A program made the position numbers and the translations under genes. 27,781 bases of DNA from Prevotella sp. UBA7782 (GTDB taxonomy: Bacteria > Bacteroidota > Bacteroidia > Bacteroidales > Bacteroidaceae): NCBI GenBank assembly GCA_002480935.1, contig DLDC01000136.1, positions 1-27,781 on the forward strand. Reading direction: 5' to 3'. The notes beneath the pieces were generated by a model. The model ran no database searches. It saw only the letters and a list, made by a program, of their open reading frames with translations, and had not been told where the DNA came from. Every line of letters begins with the position of its first letter. Within the stretch, counting starts at the first letter, position 1. Of this stretch, positions 16,427 through 24,456 are shown piece after piece.

Positions 16427-17100
16427 CATTCGCCTGTTTGCGGGCCGCTGAGCATCTTGAGAGCATGAATGGTGGAAAGGGGATCAACCGACTTGAAGAC
16501 GTAACTTCCGCTCACCAGAACATCCACTCCGGCTTTCACCAAGCGGGGAGCCGTCTCTGCCTGCACGCCTCCGTCTACCTCTATGAGGGCCTTTGAGCCG
16601 GAAGACCGGAGCAACTCGCGCAGCCGTCTCACCTTGGCGATGGTGTTTTCTATAAACTTCTGGCCGCCGAAACCGGGGTTAACGCTCATCAAGAGCACCA
16701 TATCCACATCACCAACTATATCCTCCAACATGCAAACCGGCGTAGACGGATTGAGCGTAACGCCTGCCTTCATGCCCGCGGCATGTATCTCTTGTATTGT
16801 ACGATGCAGATGTGTGCAAGCCTCATAGTGCACATTCATCATCATGGCGCCTACATCAGCCGTCTGATGTATGTATTGCTCAGGATGGGTAATCATGAAA
16901 TGCACGTCGAGAGGCTTTTGACAAACCTGCGATACGGCCTTCAGAACGGGGAAGCCAAACGATATGTTAGGCACAAAAACGCCATCCATCACATCCAGAT
17001 GCAGCCAGTCGGCCTCACTGCGGTTTATCATTTCCACCTCATCTTGCAGATTCAGAAAGTCGGCTGCAAGCAAAGATGGCGAAACTAAAGGTTTTCTCAT
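16423..17100 (-). CDS. rpe: Ribulose-phosphate 3-epimerase
   Basis: A 225-residue TIM barrel that interconverts ribulose-5-phosphate and xylulose-5-phosphate in the pentose phosphate pathway. Diagnostic motifs are SPSLLAADFLNL, LHLDVMDGVFVPN (metal ligands His and Asp), PLDVHFMI, SVNPGFGGQKF and IEVDGGV (catalytic Asp). Its start codon shares one base with the stop of a 41-codon gene upstream, suggesting translational coupling. Confidence 0.97.
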   Translation of the reverse strand: MRKPLVSPSLLAADFLNLQDEVEMINRSEADWLHLDVMDGVFVPNISFGFPVLKAVSQVCQKPLDVHFMITHPEQYIHQTADVGAMMMNVHYEACTHLHRTIQEIHAAGMKAGVTLNPSTPVCMLEDIVGDVDMVLLMSVNPGFGGQKFIENTIAKVRRLRELLRSSGSKALIEVDGGVQAETAPRLVKAGVDVLVSGSYVFKSVDPLSTIHALKMLSGPQTGEC

Positions 17101-17225
17101 CAGTTCAGGTAAAGACTTTTAATGCCATTGCTCATTTTGAACTTACGATAAGCATAAGCAATTTGCCTGATAACACTTAGCGTGTACTCTGACGGGAGAG
17201 TCTCTTCTTGTGTAAAATTCTTCAT
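17100..17225 (-). CDS. 41-residue protein upstream of rpe
   Basis: A short minus-strand gene: ATG at 17225, TGA at 17102-17100, overlapping the rpe start by one base (TGATG). The product begins MKNFTQEETLPSEYTLSVIR and ends KSLYLN, about 41 residues, hydrophilic with a central helix. The phrase 'LPSE.TL..IRQIAY.YR' is familiar to me from very short conserved hypothetical proteins of Bacteroidales, and its end-to-start overlap supports it being translated. No function is known. A -7-like box lies 29 bases upstream. Confidence 0.65.
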   Translation of the reverse strand: MKNFTQEETLPSEYTLSVIRQIAYAYRKFKMSNGIKSLYLN

Positions 17226-17253
17226 AGGCAACAACAAGTTAATCATTAATATA

Positions 17254-17261
17254 CAAACATA
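17254..17261 (-). promoter_or_regulatory. -7 box upstream of the 41-codon gene and rpe
   Basis: The minus strand reads TATGTTTG, matching TAnnTTTG, 29 bases before the ATG at 17225. No clear -33 motif is seen. The stretch 17262-17468 between this and the trp promoter shows no gene. Confidence 0.4.
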
Positions 17262-17468
17262 AAACGCAACTTCTCAGTCTTTTATTATATACTGTAGACA
17301 ATAATTTTAGTTAATAAGCCAGCATCTCAACGCCTCATCTCACTATAGCAAGGCCAGCCCTTCCCCATGGCTCTCTATATATAATAATGTGGAAAGCTAG
17401 CAAGAGGGCTACCTACTTGATGTTTTATCACAAAAAGAAGAAAAACACAAGAAAAAAGAAAGAAAAAG

Positions 17469-17499
17469 TTGCACAAGAAAAACAAAATAATTACTTTTG
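17469..17499 (+). promoter_or_regulatory. Promoter of the tryptophan operon
   Basis: TTG at 17469-17471 and TACTTTTG at 17492-17499 have a 20-bp spacer. The start of transcription would fall about 20 bases before the leader peptide ATG at 17527. Confidence 0.7.
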
Positions 17500-17526
17500 C
17501 AACAGAATAAATAAAACAAGTAAAAC

Positions 17527-17586
17527 ATGACGAATTATTCATTTACAGCATGGTGGTGGCGTTACTCAAGATTGCGAAAGTCGTGA
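17527..17586 (+). CDS. trpL: Tryptophan operon leader peptide
   Basis: A 19-codon reading frame, MTNYSFTAWWWRYSRLRKS, ending at TGA 17584-17586. Codons 9-11 (17551-17559) are three consecutive TGG tryptophan codons, placed after a well-formed promoter and before a perfect intrinsic terminator and the trp genes. This is the signature of ribosome-mediated attenuation. By hand, the segment over the Trp codons (17554-17568) can pair with 17584-17598. In competition, GTCGTGAG at 17580-17587, overlapping the stop codon, can pair with CTTACGAC at 17638-17645 in the loop and 3' side of the terminator. Ribosomes stalled at Trp codons would favour the second pairing and read-through. Confidence 0.88.
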   Translation: MTNYSFTAWWWRYSRLRKS

Positions 17587-17623
17587 GCAACACAGCCGTG
17601 TAGATAAATGAAAACCCATACAC

Positions 17624-17655
17624 AAAGGCCTGCCGTACTTACGACAGGCCTTTTT
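17624..17655 (+). terminator. trp attenuator terminator
   Basis: AAAGGCCTG at 17624-17632 pairs with CAGGCCTTT at 17645-17653, extended inside by CGT/ACG, and is followed by a T-run (17651-17655). It lies between the leader peptide and trpD. Confidence 0.9.
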
Positions 17656-17691
17656 GCATATCAAGAACAACTAACGAGAAAGGACGATAAT

Positions 17692-18696
17692 ATGGAGATG
17701 AAACAGGTTTTAAACCAGCTGCTCAACCACGAGGAGCTGACACGCGAGCAGACAAAGGCCATACTGATTGGCATTACGAGGAACGAGTTTCCCGAAGAAC
17801 AAATCTCAGCCATGCTCACAGCACTGCAAATGAGAGGCGTTACGGTAGACGAGCTGCTGGGCTTCAGAGACGGCATACTGGAGACCGGCGTGCCCGTGCC
17901 ACTGAATTGCGAGCGATATATAGACGTGGTGGGCACCGGAGGCGACCGGAAAAACACCTTCAACATCAGCACAACATCGTGCTTTGTCATTGCCGGAGCA
18001 GGATATAAGGTGGCCAAACACGGCAACTACGCGGCTACATCAACATCGGGAGCATCGAATGTCATCAAGCAACACGGCGTGGTTTTCACCGACGACATCG
18101 ACAAGCTGAACCGCTGCATCAACGAGGTGGGCATCGTCTACCTGCACGCACAGCTCTTCGCAAAGGCCATGAAGTTTGTCGGACCCATACGCAAGGCACT
18201 CGCCTTCCCCACAGTTTTCAATCTGCTTGGCCCCATCATCAATCCCTCGCAGCCCACTTGTCAGCTGCTGGGTGTGGCCAATCTCAACCAAATGAGGCTC
18301 TACAACCAGGTTTACAGGCGCATAGGCATCGACTTCGGCATAGTGAACAGCATAGACGGATATGACGAAATATCGCTCACCGGCGACTTCAAGGTAACCA
18401 CAAACACCTACGAGAAGGTGTTCAGCCCCGCCGACCTGGGCTTTGAAACGGCCAAACCCGAAGAGCTGGTGGCAGGCGCCACAGAGCAAGAAGCGGCCGA
18501 CATATTCGACGCCGTGCTTGAAAACAGAGCCCTGCCTGCCCAAAAGAACATCGTACTGGCCAACGCTGCCTTCGGCATACAGGTGCTGGAGAAAGGCAAG
18601 AAGAGCATAGAAGAATGCATAGACATTGCCCGCGAGTCGATAGACAGCGGCAAGGCGCTGGCTACATTCAAAAAGTTTGTTGAATACAACTCCTGA
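17692..18696 (+). CDS. trpD: Anthranilate phosphoribosyltransferase
   Basis: A 334-residue enzyme that transfers phosphoribosyl from PRPP to anthranilate. The start chosen is the ATG at 17692, with AGGA seven bases upstream; the open frame continues back to 17608 through the attenuator hairpin, which is not credible as coding. The PRPP-binding glycine motif VVGTGGDRKNTFNIST, AKHGNYAATSTSGASNV, the HAQLFAKAMKFVGPIRKAL region and FNLLGPIINPS are all present, as is SIDGYDEIS. It is the first structural gene after the attenuator. Confidence 0.95.
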   Translation: MEMKQVLNQLLNHEELTREQTKAILIGITRNEFPEEQISAMLTALQMRGVTVDELLGFRDGILETGVPVPLNCERYIDVVGTGGDRKNTFNISTTSCFVIAGAGYKVAKHGNYAATSTSGASNVIKQHGVVFTDDIDKLNRCINEVGIVYLHAQLFAKAMKFVGPIRKALAFPTVFNLLGPIINPSQPTCQLLGVANLNQMRLYNQVYRRIGIDFGIVNSIDGYDEISLTGDFKVTTNTYEKVFSPADLGFETAKPEELVAGATEQEAADIFDAVLENRALPAQKNIVLANAAFGIQVLEKGKKSIEECIDIARESIDSGKALATFKKFVEYNS

Positions 18697-18728
18697 CAAG
18701 GGCTGCCCACTGAAATAATAATAGGTTG

Positions 18729-18759
18729 TTGGGCAAACGCAATATTTTCATTAACTTTG
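18729..18759 (+). promoter_or_regulatory. Internal promoter before trpC
   Basis: TTG at 18729-18731 and TAACTTTG at 18752-18759 are separated by 20 bp in the 69-bp gap between trpD and trpC. The box ends only 6 bases before the trpC ATG at 18766, so a transcript from it would have almost no 5' leader. Confidence 0.5.
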
Positions 18760-18765
18760 CATCAC

Positions 18766-19566
18766 ATGAGAGATATATTAGACGAAATAGTAGCACATAA
18801 GCGTGAAGAGGTGGCACAGTATCACCACTTCTACCCCTCCGGCCTGCTGGAGCGGCAGGCTGAGGATGCCATTCGCAGAGACAAGGGGCACGCCCTACCC
18901 TCTTTCAGGCAGGCTCTGCTCAGCTCGCCTACGGGCATCATAGCCGAGTTTAAACGCAAGAGTCCGTCGAAAGGATGGATAAAGCAAGAGGGCAAGGCTG
19001 GCGAGATACCCCTCAGCTATCAGCAGAACGGAGCGGCAGCCATCAGCATTCTCACAGACAAAGACTACTTTGGAGGCTACGACGAGTTTATACAGCAGGC
19101 ACGCGCAACGGGTGTTACCATTCCTATACTATATAAGAACTTCATCATCGACCCCTCGCAGCTCCTCCTGGCCAGGATAGCGGGCGCGTCATGTGTGCTG
19201 CTCATTGCCGCGGTACTAGACTACGGCTACTGTCAAGAGCTCATCAGCATGGCGCACAACCTGCAACTAGAGGTGCTCTTGGAGATGCACGACGAAGACG
19301 AACTGAGCTACGCCAGCCTGCAACCTGACGTGTGTGGCATCAACAACCGCAACTTGGGAACGTTCATCACCAACGTGCAAAACTCCTTCAAGCTGGGTGC
19401 GCAGCTGCCCAAAGAGGCGGTGAAGGTGAGCGAGAGCGGCATCTCAAACCCTGAGACAGTGAGAAAGCTCAGAGCCGAAGGCTTCAACGGCTTCCTCATA
19501 GGCGAGCACTTCATGAGCCAAGAAAGCCCCGGCAAGGCACTAAACCTTTTTATCAACCAACTATGA
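18766..19566 (+). CDS. trpC: Indole-3-glycerol phosphate synthase
   Basis: A 266-residue TIM-barrel enzyme. ATG at 18766 is chosen; a TTG nine bases upstream lies inside the promoter box. Motifs: EFKRKSPSKGWI (catalytic Glu and Lys), ISILTDKDYFGGYDEF, ILYKNFIID (second catalytic lysine), CVLLIAAVL, LLEMHDEDEL, GINNRNLGTF and VSESGIS. It closes the indole ring from carboxyphenylaminodeoxyribulose phosphate. Its stop overlaps the trpF start (ATGA at 19563-19566). Confidence 0.96.
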   Translation: MRDILDEIVAHKREEVAQYHHFYPSGLLERQAEDAIRRDKGHALPSFRQALLSSPTGIIAEFKRKSPSKGWIKQEGKAGEIPLSYQQNGAAAISILTDKDYFGGYDEFIQQARATGVTIPILYKNFIIDPSQLLLARIAGASCVLLIAAVLDYGYCQELISMAHNLQLEVLLEMHDEDELSYASLQPDVCGINNRNLGTFITNVQNSFKLGAQLPKEAVKVSESGISNPETVRKLRAEGFNGFLIGEHFMSQESPGKALNLFINQL

Positions 19567-20249
19567 TTATCAAAGTGTGCGGTATGCGCGATGCCCTTAA
19601 CATTCGCGAGGTATGCCAGTTGAACATCAACTGGATGGGTTTCATCTTCGTAGAGAACAGTCCACGCTATGTGAGTCAAATCACTTCACTGGCCGGTATC
19701 ATACCCGACTTCTCTGCTTATATAGACAAACAGGGCCACGACACGCTGAAAGCCCAGAATGACATAAAGCGTGTGGGAGTGTTTAAAGATGAGATGCCGC
19801 AAACCATCATCACACGGGTGGTGAACTTCAAGCTTGACATCGTGCAACTGCATGGCGATGAGAGTCCTGTCATGATAGACAATTTGCGACGCACACTGGT
19901 GCCCGACATCTGCAAAGACATCAAAATCATGAAGGCACTGCCCATCAGCGACGCGGCCGACATGGAACGTTGGAAGCTCTATGAGGGCCATGCCGACTAT
20001 CTGCTCTTTGATAACAAAACGGCACAAGGCGGAGGAAGCGGACGAAAATTCAACTGGGCACTGCTCGACAACTATCATGGCACGCTGCCCTTCCTGCTCT
20101 CCGGAGGCATCGGGCCCGACGACGCAGAGGCTATAAAGGCCATCAAGCACCCGCAATTTCTGGGCATCGACATCAACTCGCAGTTTGAGAAAGAGCCTGC
20201 TATAAAGGATGTTGCCAAGCTGAAGGAGTTTATCAGCAAGCTCAGATAA
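19563..20249 (+). CDS. trpF: Phosphoribosylanthranilate isomerase
   Basis: A 228-residue TIM-barrel enzyme that performs the Amadori rearrangement preceding trpC. It carries the catalytic Cys6 in IIKVCGMR, WMGFIFVENSPRYV, VGVFKD, VQLHGDES, catalytic Asp150 in LLFDNKTAQGGGSG and the phosphate-binding LLSGGIGPDD and IDINSQFE. It overlaps trpC by four bases. A 211-bp gap with a repeat array follows before trpA. Confidence 0.96.
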   Translation: MIIKVCGMRDALNIREVCQLNINWMGFIFVENSPRYVSQITSLAGIIPDFSAYIDKQGHDTLKAQNDIKRVGVFKDEMPQTIITRVVNFKLDIVQLHGDESPVMIDNLRRTLVPDICKDIKIMKALPISDAADMERWKLYEGHADYLLFDNKTAQGGGSGRKFNWALLDNYHGTLPFLLSGGIGPDDAEAIKAIKHPQFLGIDINSQFEKEPAIKDVAKLKEFISKLR

Positions 20250-20286
20250 GGGGCTTGGCACGGCAACAATGGCCGGAGGCAAAACC

Positions 20287-20376
20287 AAAAGTGCCCTTTT
20301 TGCGTTCTAAAATAGGCACTTTTGCAAGCCAAAACAGGCACTTTTGCAAGGCAAAAAGGCCCATTTTGCAAAACGC
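20287..20376 (-). repeat. 22-bp-period intergenic repeat array, copy 2 (inside the trp operon)
   Basis: Read on the minus strand, about four units of the core TGCCT(A/G)TTTTGG or similar followed by a GCAAAAG link, spaced by 21-22 bp. On the plus strand the cores appear as AGGCACTTTTGCAAG at 20314 and 20336. It lies between trpF and trpA, so it is transcribed with the operon and can form hairpins. 20250-20286 and 20377-20460 show nothing else. Confidence 0.8.
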
Positions 20377-20460
20377 CAGAGGCGGGCTCATAGGGCACCC
20401 CCACCCCACCCACTTCTGAAAAAGCAATACAACAACACATCAATAGCAAAACATCACACA

Positions 20461-21237
20461 ATGAATAAGATAAACAAGTTGTTCAAGGAGGCCGGCAACA
20501 GAAAGCTGCTGTCGCTCTATTTCTGCGCCGGCGACCCCACCAAAGAGGGCACGGCAGATGTCATTAAGACGCTGGAAAAGCGGGGCATAGACATGATAGA
20601 GGTGGGCGTGCCCTTCAGCGACCCCCTGGCCGACGGACCGGTGATACAGAGCGCGGCCACCAGAGCACTGCATAATGGCATGACGCTCAGCCTGCTGCTC
20701 AGCCAGCTGCGCGACATCAAGGGCCAGGTGAGCCTGCCGCTCATCCTCATGGGCTACCTGAACGTATTCATGCACTATGGCATGGAGCGCTTCTTCGCCA
20801 GCTGCGTGGAGGCCGGAGTGAGCGGAGTGATTATTCCCGACCTGCCTTTCAAAGACTATAGGCAGACGGTGAAGCCGCTGGCCGACCGCTTTGACCTGCG
20901 CGTCATCATGATGATAACGCCCGAAACAAGCGATGAGCGCATACGCTTCATAGACAACAACACCGACGGATTTATATATATGGTGTCGAGCGCGGGCATC
21001 ACAGGGACTCAAAGCAACTTCGGCGATGCCAAGCAGGCTTACTTCAGGCGCATCAATGCCATGAACCTGCGCAACCCACGCATGATAGGATTCGGCATAA
21101 GCAACCGCCAGACACTGCAAAGCGCGCAACAAAACGCCTCAGGTGCCATCATAGGGTCGAAGTTTGTGACGCTCTTACACGATACGGGCGACGCTAACGT
21201 GGCCATCAACCAACTGTATGACGCTTTAAAACACTAA
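20461..21237 (+). CDS. trpA: Tryptophan synthase alpha chain
   Basis: A 258-residue TIM barrel that releases indole from indole-3-glycerol phosphate. The start is the ATG at 20461; upstream open frame runs through the repeat array and is rejected. MIEVGVPFSDPLADGPVIQ holds catalytic Glu47 and Asp58. GYLNVFMHYGMERF, GVIIPDLPFKD, IYMVSSAGITGTQ and GFGISN are the other family motifs. It is 6 bp from trpB. Confidence 0.96.
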   Translation: MNKINKLFKEAGNRKLLSLYFCAGDPTKEGTADVIKTLEKRGIDMIEVGVPFSDPLADGPVIQSAATRALHNGMTLSLLLSQLRDIKGQVSLPLILMGYLNVFMHYGMERFFASCVEAGVSGVIIPDLPFKDYRQTVKPLADRFDLRVIMMITPETSDERIRFIDNNTDGFIYMVSSAGITGTQSNFGDAKQAYFRRINAMNLRNPRMIGFGISNRQTLQSAQQNASGAIIGSKFVTLLHDTGDANVAINQLYDALKH

Positions 21238-21243
21238 CGCAAA

Positions 21244-22449
21244 ATGAACAGAATAAAAGTAGACAGCGAAGGATTCTTCGGGGAATTTGGCGGAGCTTAC
21301 GTCCCTGAAATACTATATAAGTGCGTGCACGACTTGCAAGACGCCTATATGCCCATCTTGCAGAGCGATGATTTTCAGAAAGAATATCATCAACTGCTCA
21401 CAGACTATGTGGGAAGGCCCTCACCACTATATTATGCCAAACGCATGAGCGAGCGATATGGGTGCCGATTATACCTGAAAAGGGAGGACCTGAACCACAC
21501 GGGAGCTCATAAAATAAACAATACCGTGGGACAAATACTCATGGCCAAGAAGATGGGTAAGACGCGTATCACGTGCGAGACGGGCGCCGGACAGCACGGC
21601 GTTGCTACGGCTACGGTGTGCGCGCTGATGGATATGGAGTGCGAAGTGTTTATGGGTAAGACCGACGTAGAGAGGCAACACACCAACGTGGAGCGCATGA
21701 AGATGCTGGGAGCTAAGGTGCATCCCGTCACAACGGGCAACATGACGCTCAGCGACGCGTGCTCCGAGGCTATCAGAGACTGGTGCTGCCACCCGCAAGA
21801 AACGTTCTACATCGTGGGCTCTACCATGGGGCCACACCCCTACCCAGATATTGTGGCAAGGCTGCAAAGCGTTATATCTGAGGAGATTAAGTGGCAACTG
21901 AAGGAGAAAACGGGCAGAGACTATCCCGATTATCTCGTAGCATGCGTGGGAGGTGGCAGCAATGCCGCCGGAACAATATACCACTTCGTAGACGATGACC
22001 GCGTGAAGATTGTGCTGGCAGAGGCCGGCGGACACGGAATAGACACCGACTACACCGCAGCCACCATACATTGCGGCACAGAAGGCATTATTCACGGAGC
22101 GCGAACACTGGTGATGCAGGATGCCCACGGGCAGATAAAAGAGGCTTTCACCATATCGGCCGGACTCGATTATCCGGGCATCGGACCCATGCACGCCTAT
22201 CTGGCGAAATGCGGAAGGGAGAAGGTGCTGGCCATCAACGACGATGAAGCCATCTACGCCGGATATGAACTGACACGCACGGAGGGCATCATACCCGCCA
22301 TAGAGAGTGCTCACGCCGTGGCAGCCCTGAAAAAAATGACGTTCAAGCCCAACGACATCGTGGTGCTGACAGTGAGCGGAAGGGGCGACAAAGATGTGGA
22401 AACGTATTTAAAGAACAAGAAAATGGCACGTGAATATGGAAACTTTTAA
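21244..22449 (+). CDS. trpB: Tryptophan synthase beta chain
   Basis: A 401-residue pyridoxal-phosphate enzyme that joins indole and serine to make tryptophan. Lys90 in NHTGAHKIN is the Schiff-base lysine; Glu112 in CETGAGQHGVA is the catalytic acid; GGGSN at 236-240 binds the phosphate. FGEFGGAYVPE near the N-terminus and TVSGRGDKDV near the C-terminus are also typical of the TrpB1 type that pairs with TrpA. Its 3' end overlaps trpE by 14 bases. Confidence 0.97.
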   Translation: MNRIKVDSEGFFGEFGGAYVPEILYKCVHDLQDAYMPILQSDDFQKEYHQLLTDYVGRPSPLYYAKRMSERYGCRLYLKREDLNHTGAHKINNTVGQILMAKKMGKTRITCETGAGQHGVATATVCALMDMECEVFMGKTDVERQHTNVERMKMLGAKVHPVTTGNMTLSDACSEAIRDWCCHPQETFYIVGSTMGPHPYPDIVARLQSVISEEIKWQLKEKTGRDYPDYLVACVGGGSNAAGTIYHFVDDDRVKIVLAEAGGHGIDTDYTAATIHCGTEGIIHGARTLVMQDAHGQIKEAFTISAGLDYPGIGPMHAYLAKCGREKVLAINDDEAIYAGYELTRTEGIIPAIESAHAVAALKKMTFKPNDIVVLTVSGRGDKDVETYLKNKKMAREYGNF

Positions 22450-23890
22450 TTACAAAACGGCATATAAGCGCATCCTGGCCGACCTATATACGCCCGTGGC
22501 GGTATATATGCGGCTGCGCGACTTGTACACTCAGAGCGTCCTGATGGAAAGTTCTGACTATCATGGACATGACAACAGCCGATCGTTTATAGGCATCTGC
22601 CCCATAGCAAGCATTGCGGTGAGCCACGGTGAGGTCATCACCACACTGCCAAACGGGAAGGTGGAAAGAAGAAAAATAGACAGTGAGCAGAAAGGAAAAG
22701 CCAAGGAGGCTGTGGCAAACGCCATCACCGACTTTATTTGCAGCCTGCATGTGGAGGGAAAAGGCGCTCAATATGCCGGACTATACGGATATACTTCGTT
22801 CAATGCCGTGAAGTATTTTGAAGACATCAACGTGAAAGATACCACCATGAAGGCTAACGACGCGCCCGACATATTATATATAATGTATAGGGATATTATC
22901 GTGTTCGACCACTTCAACAATACCATGGAGCTCGTCACACTAGACTCTGATGGCTCAGCAGAGGAGCGATTGGCAACGCTGGAGAAGGCTATCAACCGCG
23001 AAGACATCAAGTCGTATGGCTTCAAACCGGTGGGACAGTGCCGCTCTACGCTGACCGACGATGAGCATAAAGCCAATATCAGGCGTTGCGTAGCCCACTG
23101 CAAGAGGGGCGACGTGTTCCAGATTGTGGTGTCAAGACGCTTTGTGCAGCAATATGAGGGCGACGATCTGAAGCTCTACAGGGCACTCAGAAGCATCAAC
23201 CCAAGCCCTTATCTCTTCTATTTCGACTTCGGGGGCTTCAGAATATTCGGCTCTTCGCCCGAAACGCACTGCAGGATAGAGGGTAAGAAGGCTTACATCG
23301 ATCCCATTGCAGGCACAACGCGAAGGACGGGAGACAAGGAACAGGACCGCAAAAACGCCGATTTCTTGAGGAACGACCCTAAGGAAAACGCTGAACATGT
23401 GATGCTCGTAGACCTGGCAAGGAACGACCTGAGCCGTAACTGCCATGATGTGAAGGTGGATTTCTATAAGGATATGCAGTTCTATAGCCACGTCATACAC
23501 CTGGTGAGCCGGGTGAGCGGCACGCTAGACGATGGCGACGAGGAAGCGGAAAGCCGTAGAAGCCACGTCTTCAGGCGTATTCACGCCTTCGTAGATACCT
23601 TTCCCGCCGGTACATTGTCGGGTGCGCCAAAGGTCAGGGCCATGCAGATCATCTCCGAACTGGAGCCTCACAACAGGGGAGCCTATGGCGGATGCATCGG
23701 CTTCATAGCCCTGAACGGCGACCTGAACCAGGCCATCGTCATCCGTACATTCATCAGCCGAAACAACGAACTGTGGTTTCAGGCAGGCTCAGGTGTAGTG
23801 GCCAAGAGCAGCGACAACTATGAACTGAGAGAGAGTAACGACAAATTAGGAGCATTGGTAAAAGCTATAAACATCGCAGAAACATTATGA
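22436..23890 (+). CDS. trpE: Anthranilate synthase component I
   Basis: A 484-residue chorismate-utilising enzyme, the first committed step. ATG at 22436 is chosen (METFNYKTAYKRIL); an upstream GTG at 22430 is possible. VLMESSD (about residues 36-42) corresponds to the LLES tryptophan-binding feedback site. The catalytic part contains VVSRRFVQQY, INPSPYLFYFDFGGFRIFGSSPE, PIAGTTRRTG, ENAEHVMLVDLARNDLSR, FPAGTLSGAPKVRAM and the GAYGGCIGFI end. It overlaps trpB upstream and trpG downstream (ATGA). Confidence 0.96.
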   Translation: METFNYKTAYKRILADLYTPVAVYMRLRDLYTQSVLMESSDYHGHDNSRSFIGICPIASIAVSHGEVITTLPNGKVERRKIDSEQKGKAKEAVANAITDFICSLHVEGKGAQYAGLYGYTSFNAVKYFEDINVKDTTMKANDAPDILYIMYRDIIVFDHFNNTMELVTLDSDGSAEERLATLEKAINREDIKSYGFKPVGQCRSTLTDDEHKANIRRCVAHCKRGDVFQIVVSRRFVQQYEGDDLKLYRALRSINPSPYLFYFDFGGFRIFGSSPETHCRIEGKKAYIDPIAGTTRRTGDKEQDRKNADFLRNDPKENAEHVMLVDLARNDLSRNCHDVKVDFYKDMQFYSHVIHLVSRVSGTLDDGDEEAESRRSHVFRRIHAFVDTFPAGTLSGAPKVRAMQIISELEPHNRGAYGGCIGFIALNGDLNQAIVIRTFISRNNELWFQAGSGVVAKSSDNYELRESNDKLGALVKAINIAETL

Positions 23891-24456
23891 AAATCAGCAT
23901 AATAGACAATTATGACTCTTTTACTTACAACTTGGCGCACCTTGTGAAAGAGCTGGGAGCAGAGGTAAAGGTGTACCGAAACGACCAATTTGAGATGAAT
24001 GACTTGGCCGATACTGACAAAATCATTCTCTCACCGGGGCCTGGCATTCCGTCAGAAGCAGGCAAACTGCTCGACGTGATACGCTATTACGCCGGAAAGA
24101 AGCCTATGCTTGGCGTTTGCCTGGGGCATCAAGCCATAGGCGAAGTGTTTGGTGCCAAGCTCGAAAACCTGGATGATGTGTTTCATGGGGTGGCCACTGA
24201 AGGGTCGCAGTTGGGCAATGATTACATCTTTAAAGGGCTGCCGGAGAGGTTTCTTATGGGCAGATACCACTCTTGGGTGGTCTCTAAAGAGGACTTTCCA
24301 GATTGTTTGGAAATAACAGCGCAGAGCGATGAGGGACAGATAATGGCTCTCAAACATAAGGAATACGACATTCATGGCATACAATTCCACCCAGAGAGCG
24401 TGCTCACACCGGATGGACGAGCCATCGTATCTAACTGGTTGGCGTTCAGCGAATAA
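23887..24456 (+). CDS. trpG: Anthranilate synthase component II (glutamine amidotransferase)
   Basis: A 189-residue class I glutamine amidotransferase that supplies ammonia to TrpE. DNYDSFTYNL at the N-terminus, ILSPGPGIPSEAG, nucleophile Cys78 in LGVCLGHQAIGE and the His168/Glu170 pair in IQFHPES are intact. The same family serves folate synthesis (PabA); position directly after trpE, with a four-base overlap, supports trpG. It is the last gene of the operon and overlaps the convergent gene's end by 11 bases, so no separate terminator is seen. Confidence 0.94.
   Translation: MKISIIDNYDSFTYNLAHLVKELGAEVKVYRNDQFEMNDLADTDKIILSPGPGIPSEAGKLLDVIRYYAGKKPMLGVCLGHQAIGEVFGAKLENLDDVFHGVATEGSQLGNDYIFKGLPERFLMGRYHSWVVSKEDFPDCLEITAQSDEGQIMALKHKEYDIHGIQFHPESVLTPDGRAIVSNWLAFSE

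Noticed and set aside
20287..20376. Possible CRISPR array
   Set aside because: The 22-bp unit has no constant repeat plus unique spacer structure, the unit length is too short and no cas genes are present.
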